This document shows positions 54,163-62,910 of a stretch of DNA of 64,000 nucleotides, in pieces. The position numbers and the translations under genes are program-made. The notes under the pieces were generated by a model. The model did no database searches and was not told where the DNA came from. It worked only from the letters and a program-made list of their open reading frames with translations. The stretch comes from Crystallibacter permensis (GTDB lineage Bacteria; Actinomycetota; Actinomycetes; Actinomycetales; Micrococcaceae), in assembly GCF_025960875.1 (NCBI RefSeq), contig NZ_JAODLR010000005.1, positions 186,001-250,000 on the forward strand, in the 5' to 3' direction. The first letter of the stretch is position 1, and each line of letters starts with the position of its first letter.

Positions 54163-55284
54163 ATGGACAAGGTTCTGGATGCAGTGATTATCGGCGCCGG
54201 CCAGGCCGGCCTCAGCGCCGCCTACCACCTGCAGCGGCGCGGCCTGGTGCCGGAGCAGGACTACATTGTCCTGGACGCAAACGAAGGACCCGGCGGCGCG
54301 TGGCGGCACCGCTGGCCCTCCCTGACCTTCGACGCAGCGCACGGGCTGCACGATCTCCCCGGCTTCCCGCTCGGGGTTCCGGACCCCGCAGAGCCGGCCT
54401 CCGCCGTCGTTAGCCGTTACTACGGTGCCTACGAGCAGAAGTTCAACCTTCCCGTCCACCGTCCCGAACGCGTTGAATCCATTACCAACAACGACGGCGG
54501 CTCCGGGCAGCTGCTGCGGGTCACCAGCGCCTCGGGCCGCGAGTGGCTGGCGCGCACGGTGATCAGCGGTACCGGCACGTGGGACCGGCCGTACTGGCCC
54601 TACTACGCCGGGCGGGAGACGTTCCGCGGCCGGCAGCTACACACCCATGATTTCCGGTCCGCCGACGAGTTCCGCGGCAAGCGCGTGCTGGTGGTCGGCG
54701 GCGGGACCTCGGCCCTGCAGTTCCTGCTCCAGCTCGATGCCGCCGGCGCCCAGACCGTCTGGTCCACGCGGCGGGAGCCGGACTTCATTACCGAGCCCTT
54801 CGACGCCAGCTGGGGCATCGAAGTGGAGCGGAAGGTCAACGAACGCACGCGCGCCGGGCTGCCGCCGGTGAGCGTGGTCGGCGTGACGGGCCTGCCGCTG
54901 AACGAGACCTATAAGGCCGGTATCGACGCCGGCGTCCTGGTCTCGCGCGGGCGGCTTGCCCGGATCACCGAGGACGGCGTGGTGTTTGCGGGCGGATCGG
55001 CCGAGCAAGTGGATGCCATCCTGTGGGCAACCGGCTTCCGTCCCTCGCTGGACCATCTGACCCCGCTGCAACTGCGCGAACCTGGCGGCGGCATCCGCAT
55101 GGGTCCGGACGCCGTCTCCGTAGTCAAGGAACCGCGGCTGTTCCTCGTGGGGTATGGCTCCTCCGCCTCGACAGTCGGCGCCACCAGGGCCGGCCGGGCG
55201 GCGGCGATGGCCGCGGTGCGGCAACTGAAGACTGCCGGGGTGCCGGACCGGGGATCGCGCGCACTGGCGGCGGTAGCGGGCTGA
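54163..55284 (+). CDS. FAD-dependent monooxygenase-like oxidoreductase
   Basis: Flavoprotein of 373 aa of the FMO/TrkA-like (CzcO) group. FAD motif AVIIGAGQAGLSAAYHLQ and NADPH motif VLVVGGGTSALQFLLQ; ATGFRPSLDHL is the usual later signature. The FMO fingerprint FxGxxxHSxxY appears as FRGRQLHTHDFRS, a near match. Substrate unknown. ATG at 54163 is decided by CAGGAG 7 nt upstream; an open frame reaching back to 53995 runs over the divergent promoter region. Confidence 0.86.
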   Translation: MDKVLDAVIIGAGQAGLSAAYHLQRRGLVPEQDYIVLDANEGPGGAWRHRWPSLTFDAAHGLHDLPGFPLGVPDPAEPASAVVSRYYGAYEQKFNLPVHRPERVESITNNDGGSGQLLRVTSASGREWLARTVISGTGTWDRPYWPYYAGRETFRGRQLHTHDFRSADEFRGKRVLVVGGGTSALQFLLQLDAAGAQTVWSTRREPDFITEPFDASWGIEVERKVNERTRAGLPPVSVVGVTGLPLNETYKAGIDAGVLVSRGRLARITEDGVVFAGGSAEQVDAILWATGFRPSLDHLTPLQLREPGGGIRMGPDAVSVVKEPRLFLVGYGSSASTVGATRAGRAAAMAAVRQLKTAGVPDRGSRALAAVAG

Positions 55285-55375
55285 CGCCGTAGCGGGCCGA
55301 GGCGGGTAGCGGCTGGCGCCGTGGTCGTTCGTTGCTTGCATCGGCAGCTTCGCCCGCACCGGTAGCCTTGGAGCT

Positions 55376-56245
55376 GTGAGTGAAGCTTCCCTGCCCAGCA
55401 CCGATTCCACCTACAATCTGACGCTTTCCTGCCAGGACCGCCCGGGCATTGTATATGCCGTAACCGGAGCGCTGGTGGAAGCCGGCTGCAACATCGTTGA
55501 TTCCCAGCAGTACGGGAACCCGAGTTCCGGCCGGTTCTTCATGCGCGTTGCCATCACCACCGGCACGTCCTACACAGACCTGCACCGGGCGCTGCAGCCC
55601 GTGGCCGAAACCTTCACCATGAAGTGGAGCCTGAACCCTCAGGGCGCCAAGCTGCGCACCCTGCTGATGGCTTCCAAGTCCGCGCACTGCCTCAACTCAC
55701 TGTTGTTCCAGCAGCGCTCGGGCACGCTGCCCATCGACGTCCCGGTCATCGTCTCCAACCACACGGACCTGGCTGACATGGCTAAGTTCTACGGCATCGA
55801 GTTCCGCCATATTCCGGTCACGCCGGACACCAAAGCCGAAGCCGAACAAGCGCTGCGCGACCTGGTCGCCGAGTACGACATCGAACTCGTGGTGCTCGCC
55901 CGCTACATGCAGATCCTGAGCAATGAACTCTGCAGGGACCTGCAGGGCAAGGCGATCAACATCCACCACTCCTTCCTGCCGTCCTTCAAGGGCGCCAGGC
56001 CCTACCACCAGGCGCATGACCGCGGCGTCAAACTGATCGGTGCCACGGCGCACTACGTCACGCCGGACCTGGACGAGGGCCCCATCATCGAGCAGGAAGT
56101 CATCCGCGTGGACCACGCGAAGTCGGCCGAGCAGTTCGTGGCCATGGGCCGCGACGTGGAAGCCCGCACGCTGGCCACCGCCGTCCAGTGGCATGCCGAG
56201 CACCGCGTCCTGCTGGACGGGCACCGGACCGTCGTCTTCAACTGA
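55376..56245 (+). CDS. purU: Formyltetrahydrofolate deformylase
   Basis: Hydrolyses 10-formyl-THF to THF and formate, balancing one-carbon pools; 289 aa. An N-terminal ACT domain (LTLSCQDRPGIVYAVTGALVE) is followed by the formyltransferase-like domain with VLARYMQILS, NIHHSFLPSFKGA (catalytic His) and IGATAHYVTPDLDEGPII (catalytic Asp region). GTG at 55376 has TAGCCT exactly 7 nt upstream (leaderless pattern); GGAG also lies 2 nt before it. Functionally linked to folD–glyA 3 kb away. Confidence 0.94.
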   Translation: MSEASLPSTDSTYNLTLSCQDRPGIVYAVTGALVEAGCNIVDSQQYGNPSSGRFFMRVAITTGTSYTDLHRALQPVAETFTMKWSLNPQGAKLRTLLMASKSAHCLNSLLFQQRSGTLPIDVPVIVSNHTDLADMAKFYGIEFRHIPVTPDTKAEAEQALRDLVAEYDIELVVLARYMQILSNELCRDLQGKAINIHHSFLPSFKGARPYHQAHDRGVKLIGATAHYVTPDLDEGPIIEQEVIRVDHAKSAEQFVAMGRDVEARTLATAVQWHAEHRVLLDGHRTVVFN

Positions 56246-56341
56246 CCTCGAGGCTCCGGCCTGCCCACCTCCCGAGCCTCCGCCTGCCCTGGCCCTTCAC
56301 CTGCCCTTCTCCTGGCTGCCGTCCCCACGTAGGGTCGGAGC

Positions 56342-56953
56342 ATGGGTAACTACGAGAGGGACCTGACAACTTACTATGACCGGCAGGCCGAGGTCCGCGA
56401 TGCCCGCGAGCCGGATCCGCAGCGGGTGGCCAAGCGCAGCGAGTTCATCGAGCACCTCAAGGAGAGCCGCCGGCATGACCTGCTGGAGATCGGCTGCGGC
56501 ACCGGCGTGGACGGCCTGGCGTTCAAGGCCGCCGGCATCCGTTACAACGGAGTGGACCTCTCCGAAACGAGCGTCCGGCTGGCCCGGCACAAACAGCTCG
56601 AAGCCTCGGTCGCCTCTGCCCGCGAACTGCCTTTCGCCGACGAAACCTTCGACGCCGGCTGGACCATGAGCACGCTGCTGCATGTGGCCAACACCGATCT
56701 CTACGGGGTCCTGACCGAAATCATGCGGGTCCTCAAACCCGGATCTCCCCTGGCAGTAGGCCTCTGGTCCGGCTCCGACAGCGAGGGCATCAACGACGCG
56801 GACGATCATGAACCGCAGCGCTTCTTCAGCCGCCGCTCGGACGAAACAACCCTGAGCCTGTTCGAACCGCACGGCACCATCCGGGACTTCGCGACGTGGG
56901 AACACGGGCAGGATCCCGGGCACTACCAGTACTTCATCATCTATAAACCCTGA
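56342..56953 (+). CDS. Class I SAM-dependent methyltransferase
   Basis: 203-aa protein of the Methyltransf_11/25 group. Motif I LLEIGCGTGVDGLAFKAAG binds SAM; the acidic loop is at YNGVDLSETSVR, and motif post-I follows at LPFADETFDAGWTMSTLLH. Substrate unknown. ATG at 56342 has TAGGGT 6 nt upstream and GGAG 1 nt upstream, so it is probably leaderless. It stands alone between purU and the carbonic anhydrase gene. Confidence 0.88.
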   Translation: MGNYERDLTTYYDRQAEVRDAREPDPQRVAKRSEFIEHLKESRRHDLLEIGCGTGVDGLAFKAAGIRYNGVDLSETSVRLARHKQLEASVASARELPFADETFDAGWTMSTLLHVANTDLYGVLTEIMRVLKPGSPLAVGLWSGSDSEGINDADDHEPQRFFSRRSDETTLSLFEPHGTIRDFATWEHGQDPGHYQYFIIYKP

Positions 56954-57010
56954 TTTACGACGGCGGTGCGCACCCCGCGCTGCCACCGCGGCTTGGGTAG
57001 GCTGGTTGCC

Positions 57011-57529
57011 ATGGCCCACATCATCACGCTCGCCGGCAAAACCCCGGCCACCGACCCATCCGCCTTTGTCGCTCCCACCGCCACCCTGAGCGGCGATGTG
57101 GAACTGGCTGCCGATTCCAGCGCCTTCTACGGCGTCTCGGTCCGCGGCGATACCGCCCCGATCCGGGTGGGGGCAGGCAGCAACCTGCAGGACAACGTGG
57201 TGCTTCACGCTGACGAGGGCTTCCCGTGCACCGTGGGCGCCGGCGTCAGCATCGGACACACCGCCGTGGTCCATGGCTGCACGGTGGAGGACAACTGCCT
57301 GATCGGCATGAGCGCGACCATCATGAACGGTGCCGTGGTCGGTGCAGGCTCGCTGGTTGCCGCCGGGGCCTTGGTCCTGGAGGGAACGCAGATCCCGCCC
57401 CGGTCCTTGGTGGCCGGAGTTCCCGCAAAGGTCCGCCGCGAACTCAGCGACGAGGAATACCAGTCTGTCCTCGACAACGCATCACACTACGTCGAACTCG
57501 CCAAGCTGCACCGGGACGCCAACGCGTAG
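57011..57529 (+). CDS. Gamma-carbonic anhydrase family protein (hexapeptide repeat)
   Basis: 172-aa left-handed beta-helix protein. Successive hexapeptide turns (SVRGDTAPIRVGAGSNLQDN, GVSIGHTAVVHGCTVEDN) carry the His residues that bind the metal in gamma-carbonic anhydrases (YrdA/PaaY-like): HADEG, GHTAVVHG. Activity in this group is often unproven. The ATG at 57011 has TAGGCT exactly 7 nt upstream (leaderless); the frame from 56966 is less likely. Confidence 0.9.
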   Translation: MAHIITLAGKTPATDPSAFVAPTATLSGDVELAADSSAFYGVSVRGDTAPIRVGAGSNLQDNVVLHADEGFPCTVGAGVSIGHTAVVHGCTVEDNCLIGMSATIMNGAVVGAGSLVAAGALVLEGTQIPPRSLVAGVPAKVRRELSDEEYQSVLDNASHYVELAKLHRDANA

Positions 57530-57549
57530 CTTGTTAGGAGTCGCCTTGG

Positions 57550-57587
57550 GTTAACTTCTTGACTACAAGAGGTGGCGGGCGCACTCT
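57550..57587 (+). promoter_or_regulatory. Promoter and possible auto-operator of the ROK gene
   Basis: -35 TTGACT (57559-57564), 17 bp, weak -10 CACTCT (57582-57587), then 7 nt to the ATG at 57595, so the mRNA may be leaderless. Just upstream, GTTAACTTC (57550-57558) abuts the -35. The same nine bases occur in the promoter of the sugar ABC operon. Confidence 0.55.
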
Positions 57588-57594
57588 TTTAGGT

Positions 57595-58788
57595 ATGCCA
57601 GCCGAACCAGCCACAGCGACGGGCACCCACCAGCGGCCCGGCTCCCAGAGTGCACTGCGCAGGCGCAACAGCCAGCGGATCATCCGCGCGCTTATGACCA
57701 GCGGCCGGCTGACCCAGGCCGAGCTGGCCCGGCAGACCGGTCTTTCCACTGCCACCGTGTCCAACATCGTCAAGGCAATGGTCGACAACGGCCTGATCCT
57801 GACGTCACCGACCACCAGCTCCGGCCGCCGGGCGCTCTCCGTCACGCTGAACGGCCGCGGTGCGGTAGCGGTCGGAGTGGATTTCGGCCGACGGCATGTC
57901 AACGTGGTGCTGGTCAGCCTGGACCACCGGGTACTGGCCGAGGACGGCGTCGAACTGCCCCTAGGCCACCAGGCGGAGGAAGGCATCGAGGCCGCCGCCC
58001 AGCTGGTCCGGCGACTGCTGGCGGATACCGGCGTGGACGCCGGGTCGCTCCTGGGCCTCGGCGCCGGCATTCCCGGCCCGATCGACCACCGCACCGGCAG
58101 GGTCATCCACGGAGCGATCCTGCCCGAATGGGTGGGCATCGACCTGCTGGGCCGGCTCCGCCAGGCGTTCGGCATTCCGGTCTTCATCGACAACGACGCC
58201 AACCTGGGTGCGTTGGCACAGGTCAGCTGGGGCCCCTACCAGAATGTGCAGAACCTCGTTTTCCTGAAACTGGGATCCGGCATCGGTGCGGGACTGATCC
58301 TTAACGGCGCACCGTTCTACGGCAACATCGGCGTGACCGGCGAAATCGGCCACGCCACCGTCGCCGACCACGGGCTCATCTGCCGCTGCGGAAACCGCGG
58401 CTGCCTCGAAACGGTAGCGTCGACCTCCACCATGATCGATCTGCTGAGCCGCGGCAGGTCCGAGCCGGTCAGCACCGAAGACATCGTCCGGATCGCCCTC
58501 GACGGCGATCCCGCTGCACTGCGGGTTATCGACGACGCAGGACTGGCTGTTGGCCGGGCGCTAGCCAACGTGTGCAATCTGGTCAACCCGGAAGTCATTG
58601 TCCTCGGCGGCTCCCTGACGGGGCTGGACGCCATCCTGCTCGACCCCGTGCGCCGGGGCCTGCTTCGCCACGCCGTACCCGCCGTGGGCGAATCCACCGA
58701 GCTGGCCATGTCCGGGCTGAGCAACCGGGCAGAAGCCCTCGGCGCTGCCACGCTGGTCCTGCAGCAGGCCGAGCTGCCCTCACTGTAA
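57595..58788 (+). CDS. ROK-family transcriptional repressor (NagC/XylR type)
   Basis: 397-aa sugar-responsive regulator. An N-terminal winged helix (LTQAELARQTGLSTATVSNI) is joined to a ROK domain with the phosphate/sugar motifs LGAGIPGPIDHRTG, DNDANLGALAQ and GSGIGAGLILNG. A Zn site CRCGNRGCLE follows. It is a regulator, not a sugar kinase, because of the HTH. It precedes the sugar ABC genes and shares an operator-like sequence with them. The ATG at 57595 is chosen over a TTG at 57559, which is the -35 element. Confidence 0.92.
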   Translation: MPAEPATATGTHQRPGSQSALRRRNSQRIIRALMTSGRLTQAELARQTGLSTATVSNIVKAMVDNGLILTSPTTSSGRRALSVTLNGRGAVAVGVDFGRRHVNVVLVSLDHRVLAEDGVELPLGHQAEEGIEAAAQLVRRLLADTGVDAGSLLGLGAGIPGPIDHRTGRVIHGAILPEWVGIDLLGRLRQAFGIPVFIDNDANLGALAQVSWGPYQNVQNLVFLKLGSGIGAGLILNGAPFYGNIGVTGEIGHATVADHGLICRCGNRGCLETVASTSTMIDLLSRGRSEPVSTEDIVRIALDGDPAALRVIDDAGLAVGRALANVCNLVNPEVIVLGGSLTGLDAILLDPVRRGLLRHAVPAVGESTELAMSGLSNRAEALGAATLVLQQAELPSL

Positions 58789-58829
58789 GAACTACCCAGC
58801 ACGCTACACAGAAGTTTTGCGTTCAACTC

Positions 58830-58861
58830 TTGACGGCAACGTGTGTGACGGAGTTAACTTC
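58830..58861 (+). promoter_or_regulatory. Promoter/operator region of the sugar ABC operon
   Basis: TTGACG (58830-58835) is a good -35. The -10 region 17-18 bp downstream falls in GTTAACTTC (58853-58861), the nine bases found also before the ROK gene. A similar GTTCAACTC lies at 58821-58829. A repressor bound at GTTAAC would block the -10. The leader to the ATG at 58939 is ~70 nt and has a normal GGAGG. Confidence 0.5.
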
Positions 58862-58938
58862 AAGGCAAGCCACGAACCCGTGTGCAATCTTCAAGCAGAC
58901 GACAAAGTAGTCAATGACTGCTCAGTAATGGAGGCGTT

Positions 58939-60219
58939 ATGCGACGCGTATCTTTGCTCGCCAGCGTTGCGGCAGCAGGCTTGCTCCTGTCCGCATGCGG
59001 CGGAGGAAGCTCGGTCGAAGAAGCGAACCCGACAGAAGCTACCGGCTCGGTCGGGGTCTTTACCTGGTGGGCGGACGGCTCGGAGAAAGTAGGCCTGGAT
59101 GCGCTCGTGGACATCTTCGACGAGCAGTACCCGGATCTGACCTTCGACAACCTGGCCGTAGCCGGCGGCGCGGGCAGCCAGGCCAAGAGCGTTCTGGCGG
59201 CCAACCTCAAGTCCGGCAATCCGCCGGACTCGTTCCAGGCCCATGCCGGAGCGGAACTGCAGGACTACATCAATGCGGACCAGCTTGAGGATCTGAGCTC
59301 CTTCTACGAGGAAGCCCAGCTCAACGAAGCTTTCCCGCAGGATCTGCTGGACCGCCTGACCGTGGACGGCAAGATCTACTCGGTTCCGTCCAACATCCAC
59401 CGGGCCAACGTGGTGTGGGCCAATGTAGAAGTCCTTGAGAAAGCCGGCCTGGATCCGAACAATCCGCCCGCCGATCTCGACGCCTGGTTCGCGGACATGG
59501 ACAAGATCAAGGAAAGCGGCACCACTCCGCTGGCCGTCGCCGGCACCTGGACCCAGGTGCAGCTGTTCGAGAACATCCTGCTGGCAACCCTCGGTCCCGA
59601 AGGCTACAGCGGCCTCTGGGACGGCACCACGGATTGGAAGAGCCCCGAGGTGACTGAGGCAATCGAGAACTACAAGAAGGCGCTCAGCTATACCAACTCG
59701 GACCGCGACACCCTCAGTGACTGGGGCCCGGCCACGCAACTGGTCGAAGACGGTGCCGCCGCCTACAACGTCATGGGTGACTGGGCCGAAGCCAAGTTCG
59801 CGCAGGACGGGCTGAAGCCGGGCACGGACTACGTCTACTTCCCGACCCCCGGGACCGACGGCGTCTTCGACTTCCTGGCCGATTCGTTCACACTGCCGAA
59901 GGGCGCACCGAATCCGGCCGGCTCCAAAGCATGGCTGACCACCATTTCCAGCGTCGAAGGCCAGCAGGCGTTCAATGCGGCGAAGGGATCCATCCCCGCC
60001 CGCACGGACGTGCCGAGCGATGAATTCGGCGAGTACCAAAAGAGCGCCATCGAGGACTTCTCCTCGGACACCATCGTCTCCTCGCTCGCCCACGGCGCTG
60101 CGGTGCCGGTGGCGTGGCTGAACGAACTGAGCACCGCCGTGAGCAAGTTCGGCGGGCCCCAGGACGTTGCCGCACTGCAGGAATCTGCTGCTTCGATAGC
60201 GGAAAAGTTCGCGCAGTAG
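58939..60219 (+). CDS. Sugar ABC transporter substrate-binding lipoprotein
   Basis: Extracytoplasmic sugar receptor, 426 aa, family 1 (MalE-like fold; closest in character to glucose/mannose-type receptors). Lipobox LLLSAC puts the modified Cys at 20; the body starts GVFTWWADGSEKVGLDAL. Trp-rich binding features include YNVMGDWAEAKFAQDG. GGAGG 5 nt upstream fixes the ATG. It is the first gene of a three-gene importer operon. Confidence 0.93.
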   Translation: MRRVSLLASVAAAGLLLSACGGGSSVEEANPTEATGSVGVFTWWADGSEKVGLDALVDIFDEQYPDLTFDNLAVAGGAGSQAKSVLAANLKSGNPPDSFQAHAGAELQDYINADQLEDLSSFYEEAQLNEAFPQDLLDRLTVDGKIYSVPSNIHRANVVWANVEVLEKAGLDPNNPPADLDAWFADMDKIKESGTTPLAVAGTWTQVQLFENILLATLGPEGYSGLWDGTTDWKSPEVTEAIENYKKALSYTNSDRDTLSDWGPATQLVEDGAAAYNVMGDWAEAKFAQDGLKPGTDYVYFPTPGTDGVFDFLADSFTLPKGAPNPAGSKAWLTTISSVEGQQAFNAAKGSIPARTDVPSDEFGEYQKSAIEDFSSDTIVSSLAHGAAVPVAWLNELSTAVSKFGGPQDVAALQESAASIAEKFAQ

Positions 60220-60310
60220 TCCCGGACAAACCGGTGGGCGGGTGCGGCTCAGGCCTAAAGCACCCGCCCACCGCGTTGGTTCCGCTGCTGCACGAGGAGA
60301 GATAGGGTTC

Positions 60311-61216
60311 GTGTTCACGAAAATCAGGACCTGGGGTCCGGCGCTGGCCTTGATATCCCCCACCATCCTTCTGCTGGGCATCTTCGTCTACGGACTGATC
60401 GCCCAGAACGTCCAAATTTCCATGACCAACCAGCACACGTCCCTGCCCCGCGCGGACTTCGTCGGTCTGGACAATTACTTCCGCCTGTTCGGAGACGCGG
60501 ACTTCCAGCACTCGCTGCGCAACCTGCTGCTGCTCACGGTTGTCTTCCTGGCCGGCACGCTCATCCTCGGTTTTCTCTGGGCTTGGATTCTCGAGCGCCC
60601 CGACTTCGGCGAAGGCTTCTTCCGCTCCGTCTACCTCTTTCCGATGGCCGTATCCTTCATCGCCTCCGGCGTGGTCTGGCGCTGGCTGCTCTCAAGCCTG
60701 CAGACGGACCAGCCAGGCGGCGAGCGCACCACCGGCCTAAACCGCCTGCTGGAGAGCATTGGGCTGGGTTTCCTGCAGAACAGCTGGTGGTCGGACCCCA
60801 ACTGGGGTGTGGCGGCGATCGCCGTACCCGCGATCTGGCAACTCTCGGGTTATGTCATGGCGCTGTTCCTGGCCGGTTTCCGCGGCATTCCGGACGAGTT
60901 GCGCGAGGCCGCCCGGATCGACGGCTGCAGCGAATGGAAGCTGTACCGCCACGTCATTTTCCCGCAGCTGAGCCCGGTCATGCTCTCCGCCGTCATCATC
61001 ATCGGCCACATGTCGCTCAAGCTCTTCGACCTGATCCGTGCTATCGTCCCGGACGCCAACACCTACGACATCCAGGTGCCCGCCACCATGATGTGGGTTA
61101 AGTACATCGGCAGCGACTACGCCGACTCCGCCGCCATCGGCACCATCATGCTTATCCTGGTGGCCCTGGTGGTTGTCCCCTATCTCGTCTACACCTCCCG
61201 GCAGGAGAAGCGCTGA
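60311..61216 (+). CDS. Sugar ABC permease (MalF type)
   Basis: Six-helix inner-membrane subunit, 301 aa. The EAA-type coupling loop is REAARIDGCSEWKLYRHVIFP, the contact site for the ATPase. A periplasmic loop (QTDQPGGERTTGLNRL) follows helix 3. GTG at 60311 is preferred, with AGGG just upstream; the frame runs on to 60242 without support. It overlaps the next permease by 1 bp (TGATG). Confidence 0.92.
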   Translation: MFTKIRTWGPALALISPTILLLGIFVYGLIAQNVQISMTNQHTSLPRADFVGLDNYFRLFGDADFQHSLRNLLLLTVVFLAGTLILGFLWAWILERPDFGEGFFRSVYLFPMAVSFIASGVVWRWLLSSLQTDQPGGERTTGLNRLLESIGLGFLQNSWWSDPNWGVAAIAVPAIWQLSGYVMALFLAGFRGIPDELREAARIDGCSEWKLYRHVIFPQLSPVMLSAVIIIGHMSLKLFDLIRAIVPDANTYDIQVPATMMWVKYIGSDYADSAAIGTIMLILVALVVVPYLVYTSRQEKR

Positions 61217-62100
61217 TGGCGACCTCCACAGTCCCGCCCCCGGTCGAAGTCTCGACCCCGCGCGCGCCCGCCCGCAGCAGCGGCCGGCAGAAAATCAACC
61301 GCACGCTCAAGTACGCGTTGCTGTTGGTCTTCGTCGTCATCGTGCTGATTCCGGCCTACGTGCTGTTCATTACCAGCTTTAAGGGACCCGCCGACGCGGA
61401 TCCTTCAACGGCCTGGCTACTGCCGACGACGTGGGAAACCGCCGGCTGGGCCAAGGCCTGGGAAACGCTGGCGCCTGCGCTGGGGCGCACCTTCGCTTTG
61501 GTCATTCCGGCGTCCATCATCTCCGCGATGCTGGGCTCGATGAACGGCTTTGTCCTCTCGCGCTGGCGGTTCCCCTACGCCAACGTGGTCTTCACGCTCA
61601 TCCTGTTCGGCATGTTCATCCCGTACCAGGCGGTCATGATCCCGCTGACCCAGCTGATGCAGGGGCTCAACATCCCCAACGGGATCCCCTCCCTGCTGGT
61701 CCTGCACATCGTTTACGGCCTGCCCATCTGCACCCTGATCTTCCGCAACTACTACGAGTCGGTTCCCAGCGAACTGATCGAAGCGGCCAGAATGGACGGT
61801 GCGGGCCTGCTGCGGACCTACGCCTCGGTCATCCTGCCGGTCTCCGCGCCGGGCTTCGTTGTTGTCTTGATCTGGCAGTTCACCTCAGCCTGGAACGACT
61901 ATCTGTTCGCCGCCTTCTTCTCCTCAGGCAGTAACGGACCGGTCACCATTGCCCTGAGCTTCCTCGCCGGCGGCCAGCTGACCGATTACGCCGCGTCCAT
62001 GGCCGGCGCGCTCATCGCATCGTTGCCCACCCTGATCGTCTACATCATCCTCGGCAAGTACTTTGTGGGCGGTCTGATGAGCGGCTCCGTCAAGGGGTAG
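61216..62100 (+). CDS. Sugar ABC permease (MalG type)
   Basis: Second membrane subunit, 294 aa, six helices after a ~30-residue hydrophilic N terminus rich in Pro/Ala/Arg. The EAA loop is IEAARMDGAGLLRTYASVILP. It pairs with the preceding permease. No ATPase gene follows, so the importer probably uses a shared MsiK-type ATPase encoded elsewhere, as is common in Actinobacteria. Confidence 0.93.
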   Translation: MATSTVPPPVEVSTPRAPARSSGRQKINRTLKYALLLVFVVIVLIPAYVLFITSFKGPADADPSTAWLLPTTWETAGWAKAWETLAPALGRTFALVIPASIISAMLGSMNGFVLSRWRFPYANVVFTLILFGMFIPYQAVMIPLTQLMQGLNIPNGIPSLLVLHIVYGLPICTLIFRNYYESVPSELIEAARMDGAGLLRTYASVILPVSAPGFVVVLIWQFTSAWNDYLFAAFFSSGSNGPVTIALSFLAGGQLTDYAASMAGALIASLPTLIVYIILGKYFVGGLMSGSVKG

Positions 62101-62123
62101 CCAACCCACCACCGGACACAAAG

Positions 62124-62175
62124 CAGCGGCCGGCACCTTCGCGGAACATGTGTTACTGCGAGATGCCGGCCGCTG
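62124..62175 (+). terminator. Nested hairpin after the sugar ABC operon
   Basis: A 12-bp perfect outer stem CAGCGGCCGGCA / TGCCGGCCGCTG (62124-62135, 62164-62175) encloses an inner hairpin around AACATGTGTT. It starts 23 bp after the last permease gene and 36 bp past the convergent gene's stop. No U-tract. Confidence 0.6.
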
Positions 62176-62211
62176 AGCAGTTCCTTACGAAGCGAGCTCA
62201 GGACGGAGGTG

Positions 62212-62739
62212 TCACGGGCGGCGCTGGTCTCCGTCCGCGTCGCGGGCAACGTGGCGGCCCTCGTCGTCGCGGTTCTGGTCGTCGCGGTTCTGGTCGGGGC
62301 CACGGTTTTCGTCGCGGTCACCGGCGCCCCGGTCGTTTCCGCGCCCTCCCTTGCGTTTGTCGTCGGTATTGACGTCCGGGTCCATCTCGTCAGCCTTGCG
62401 CAGCTGCTCCTGCGATTCATCGCGGATGCCCTGCGCATCGGCCTTGCGCTCATCAGCCTGACGCCGCATCCGGTCCGCTTCGATCCGCGCACGCTCGGCC
62501 TCGATGTCCGCCTGCTCGGCATCGACCTGGACGCGGTGTGCCTCCGCTTCGCGTTCACGGGCGCCCAGTGCAGTAGCCTGGGCCGATTGGCGGACTTCGG
62601 CGGCTTTCGCCCGGTCCGCTTCCTGCCGTTCTTGCATCTTGGCCTTGTTGCGCTTCTTCGCGAAGAAGACAATCAAACCGATGATGATCAGAAGAACTAC
62701 AACTGCAACAACGATCCATACAATCTGGGATGTATCCAT
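62212..62739 (-). CDS. Membrane-anchored coiled-coil protein, unknown function
   Basis: 175-aa protein with one N-terminal helix (IVWIVVAVVVLLIIIGLIVFF). A ~80-residue Ala/Glu/Arg/Lys coiled coil follows (ERQEADRAKAAEVRQSAQ onward; AEQADIEAERARIEADRM), then an Asn/Asp/Arg/Gly repeat tail (DQNRDDQNRDDEGRHVARD). No enzymatic motif. The topology suggests a short outside end and a cytoplasmic coiled coil. Similar small proteins are common in Actinobacteria; the role is unknown. It is convergent with the sugar operon. Confidence 0.8.
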   Translation of the reverse strand: MDTSQIVWIVVAVVVLLIIIGLIVFFAKKRNKAKMQERQEADRAKAAEVRQSAQATALGAREREAEAHRVQVDAEQADIEAERARIEADRMRRQADERKADAQGIRDESQEQLRKADEMDPDVNTDDKRKGGRGNDRGAGDRDENRGPDQNRDDQNRDDEGRHVARDADGDQRRP

Positions 62740-62910
62740 GGGTATAGCGCCTCTTTCCTGCTGAACGGGAATATCAGCCTACTTACTTTGTACCACTCAT
62801 GGAGGAGCAGTAACAGGGGCGCAACACCGAAACCGCAGGTCAGCGGCAATGCGTGCCAGCCGGCGGCGGCCCCGGCAGCTGCCAGGACAGGAACGCGCCG
62901 GCAGCTACGC

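Noticed and set aside
56297-57274. 325-codon minus-strand frame opposite the methyltransferase and carbonic anhydrase genes
   Set aside because: Both plus-strand genes have clear family motifs; the antisense frame is Gly/Arg/Ala-rich with no recognisable motif.
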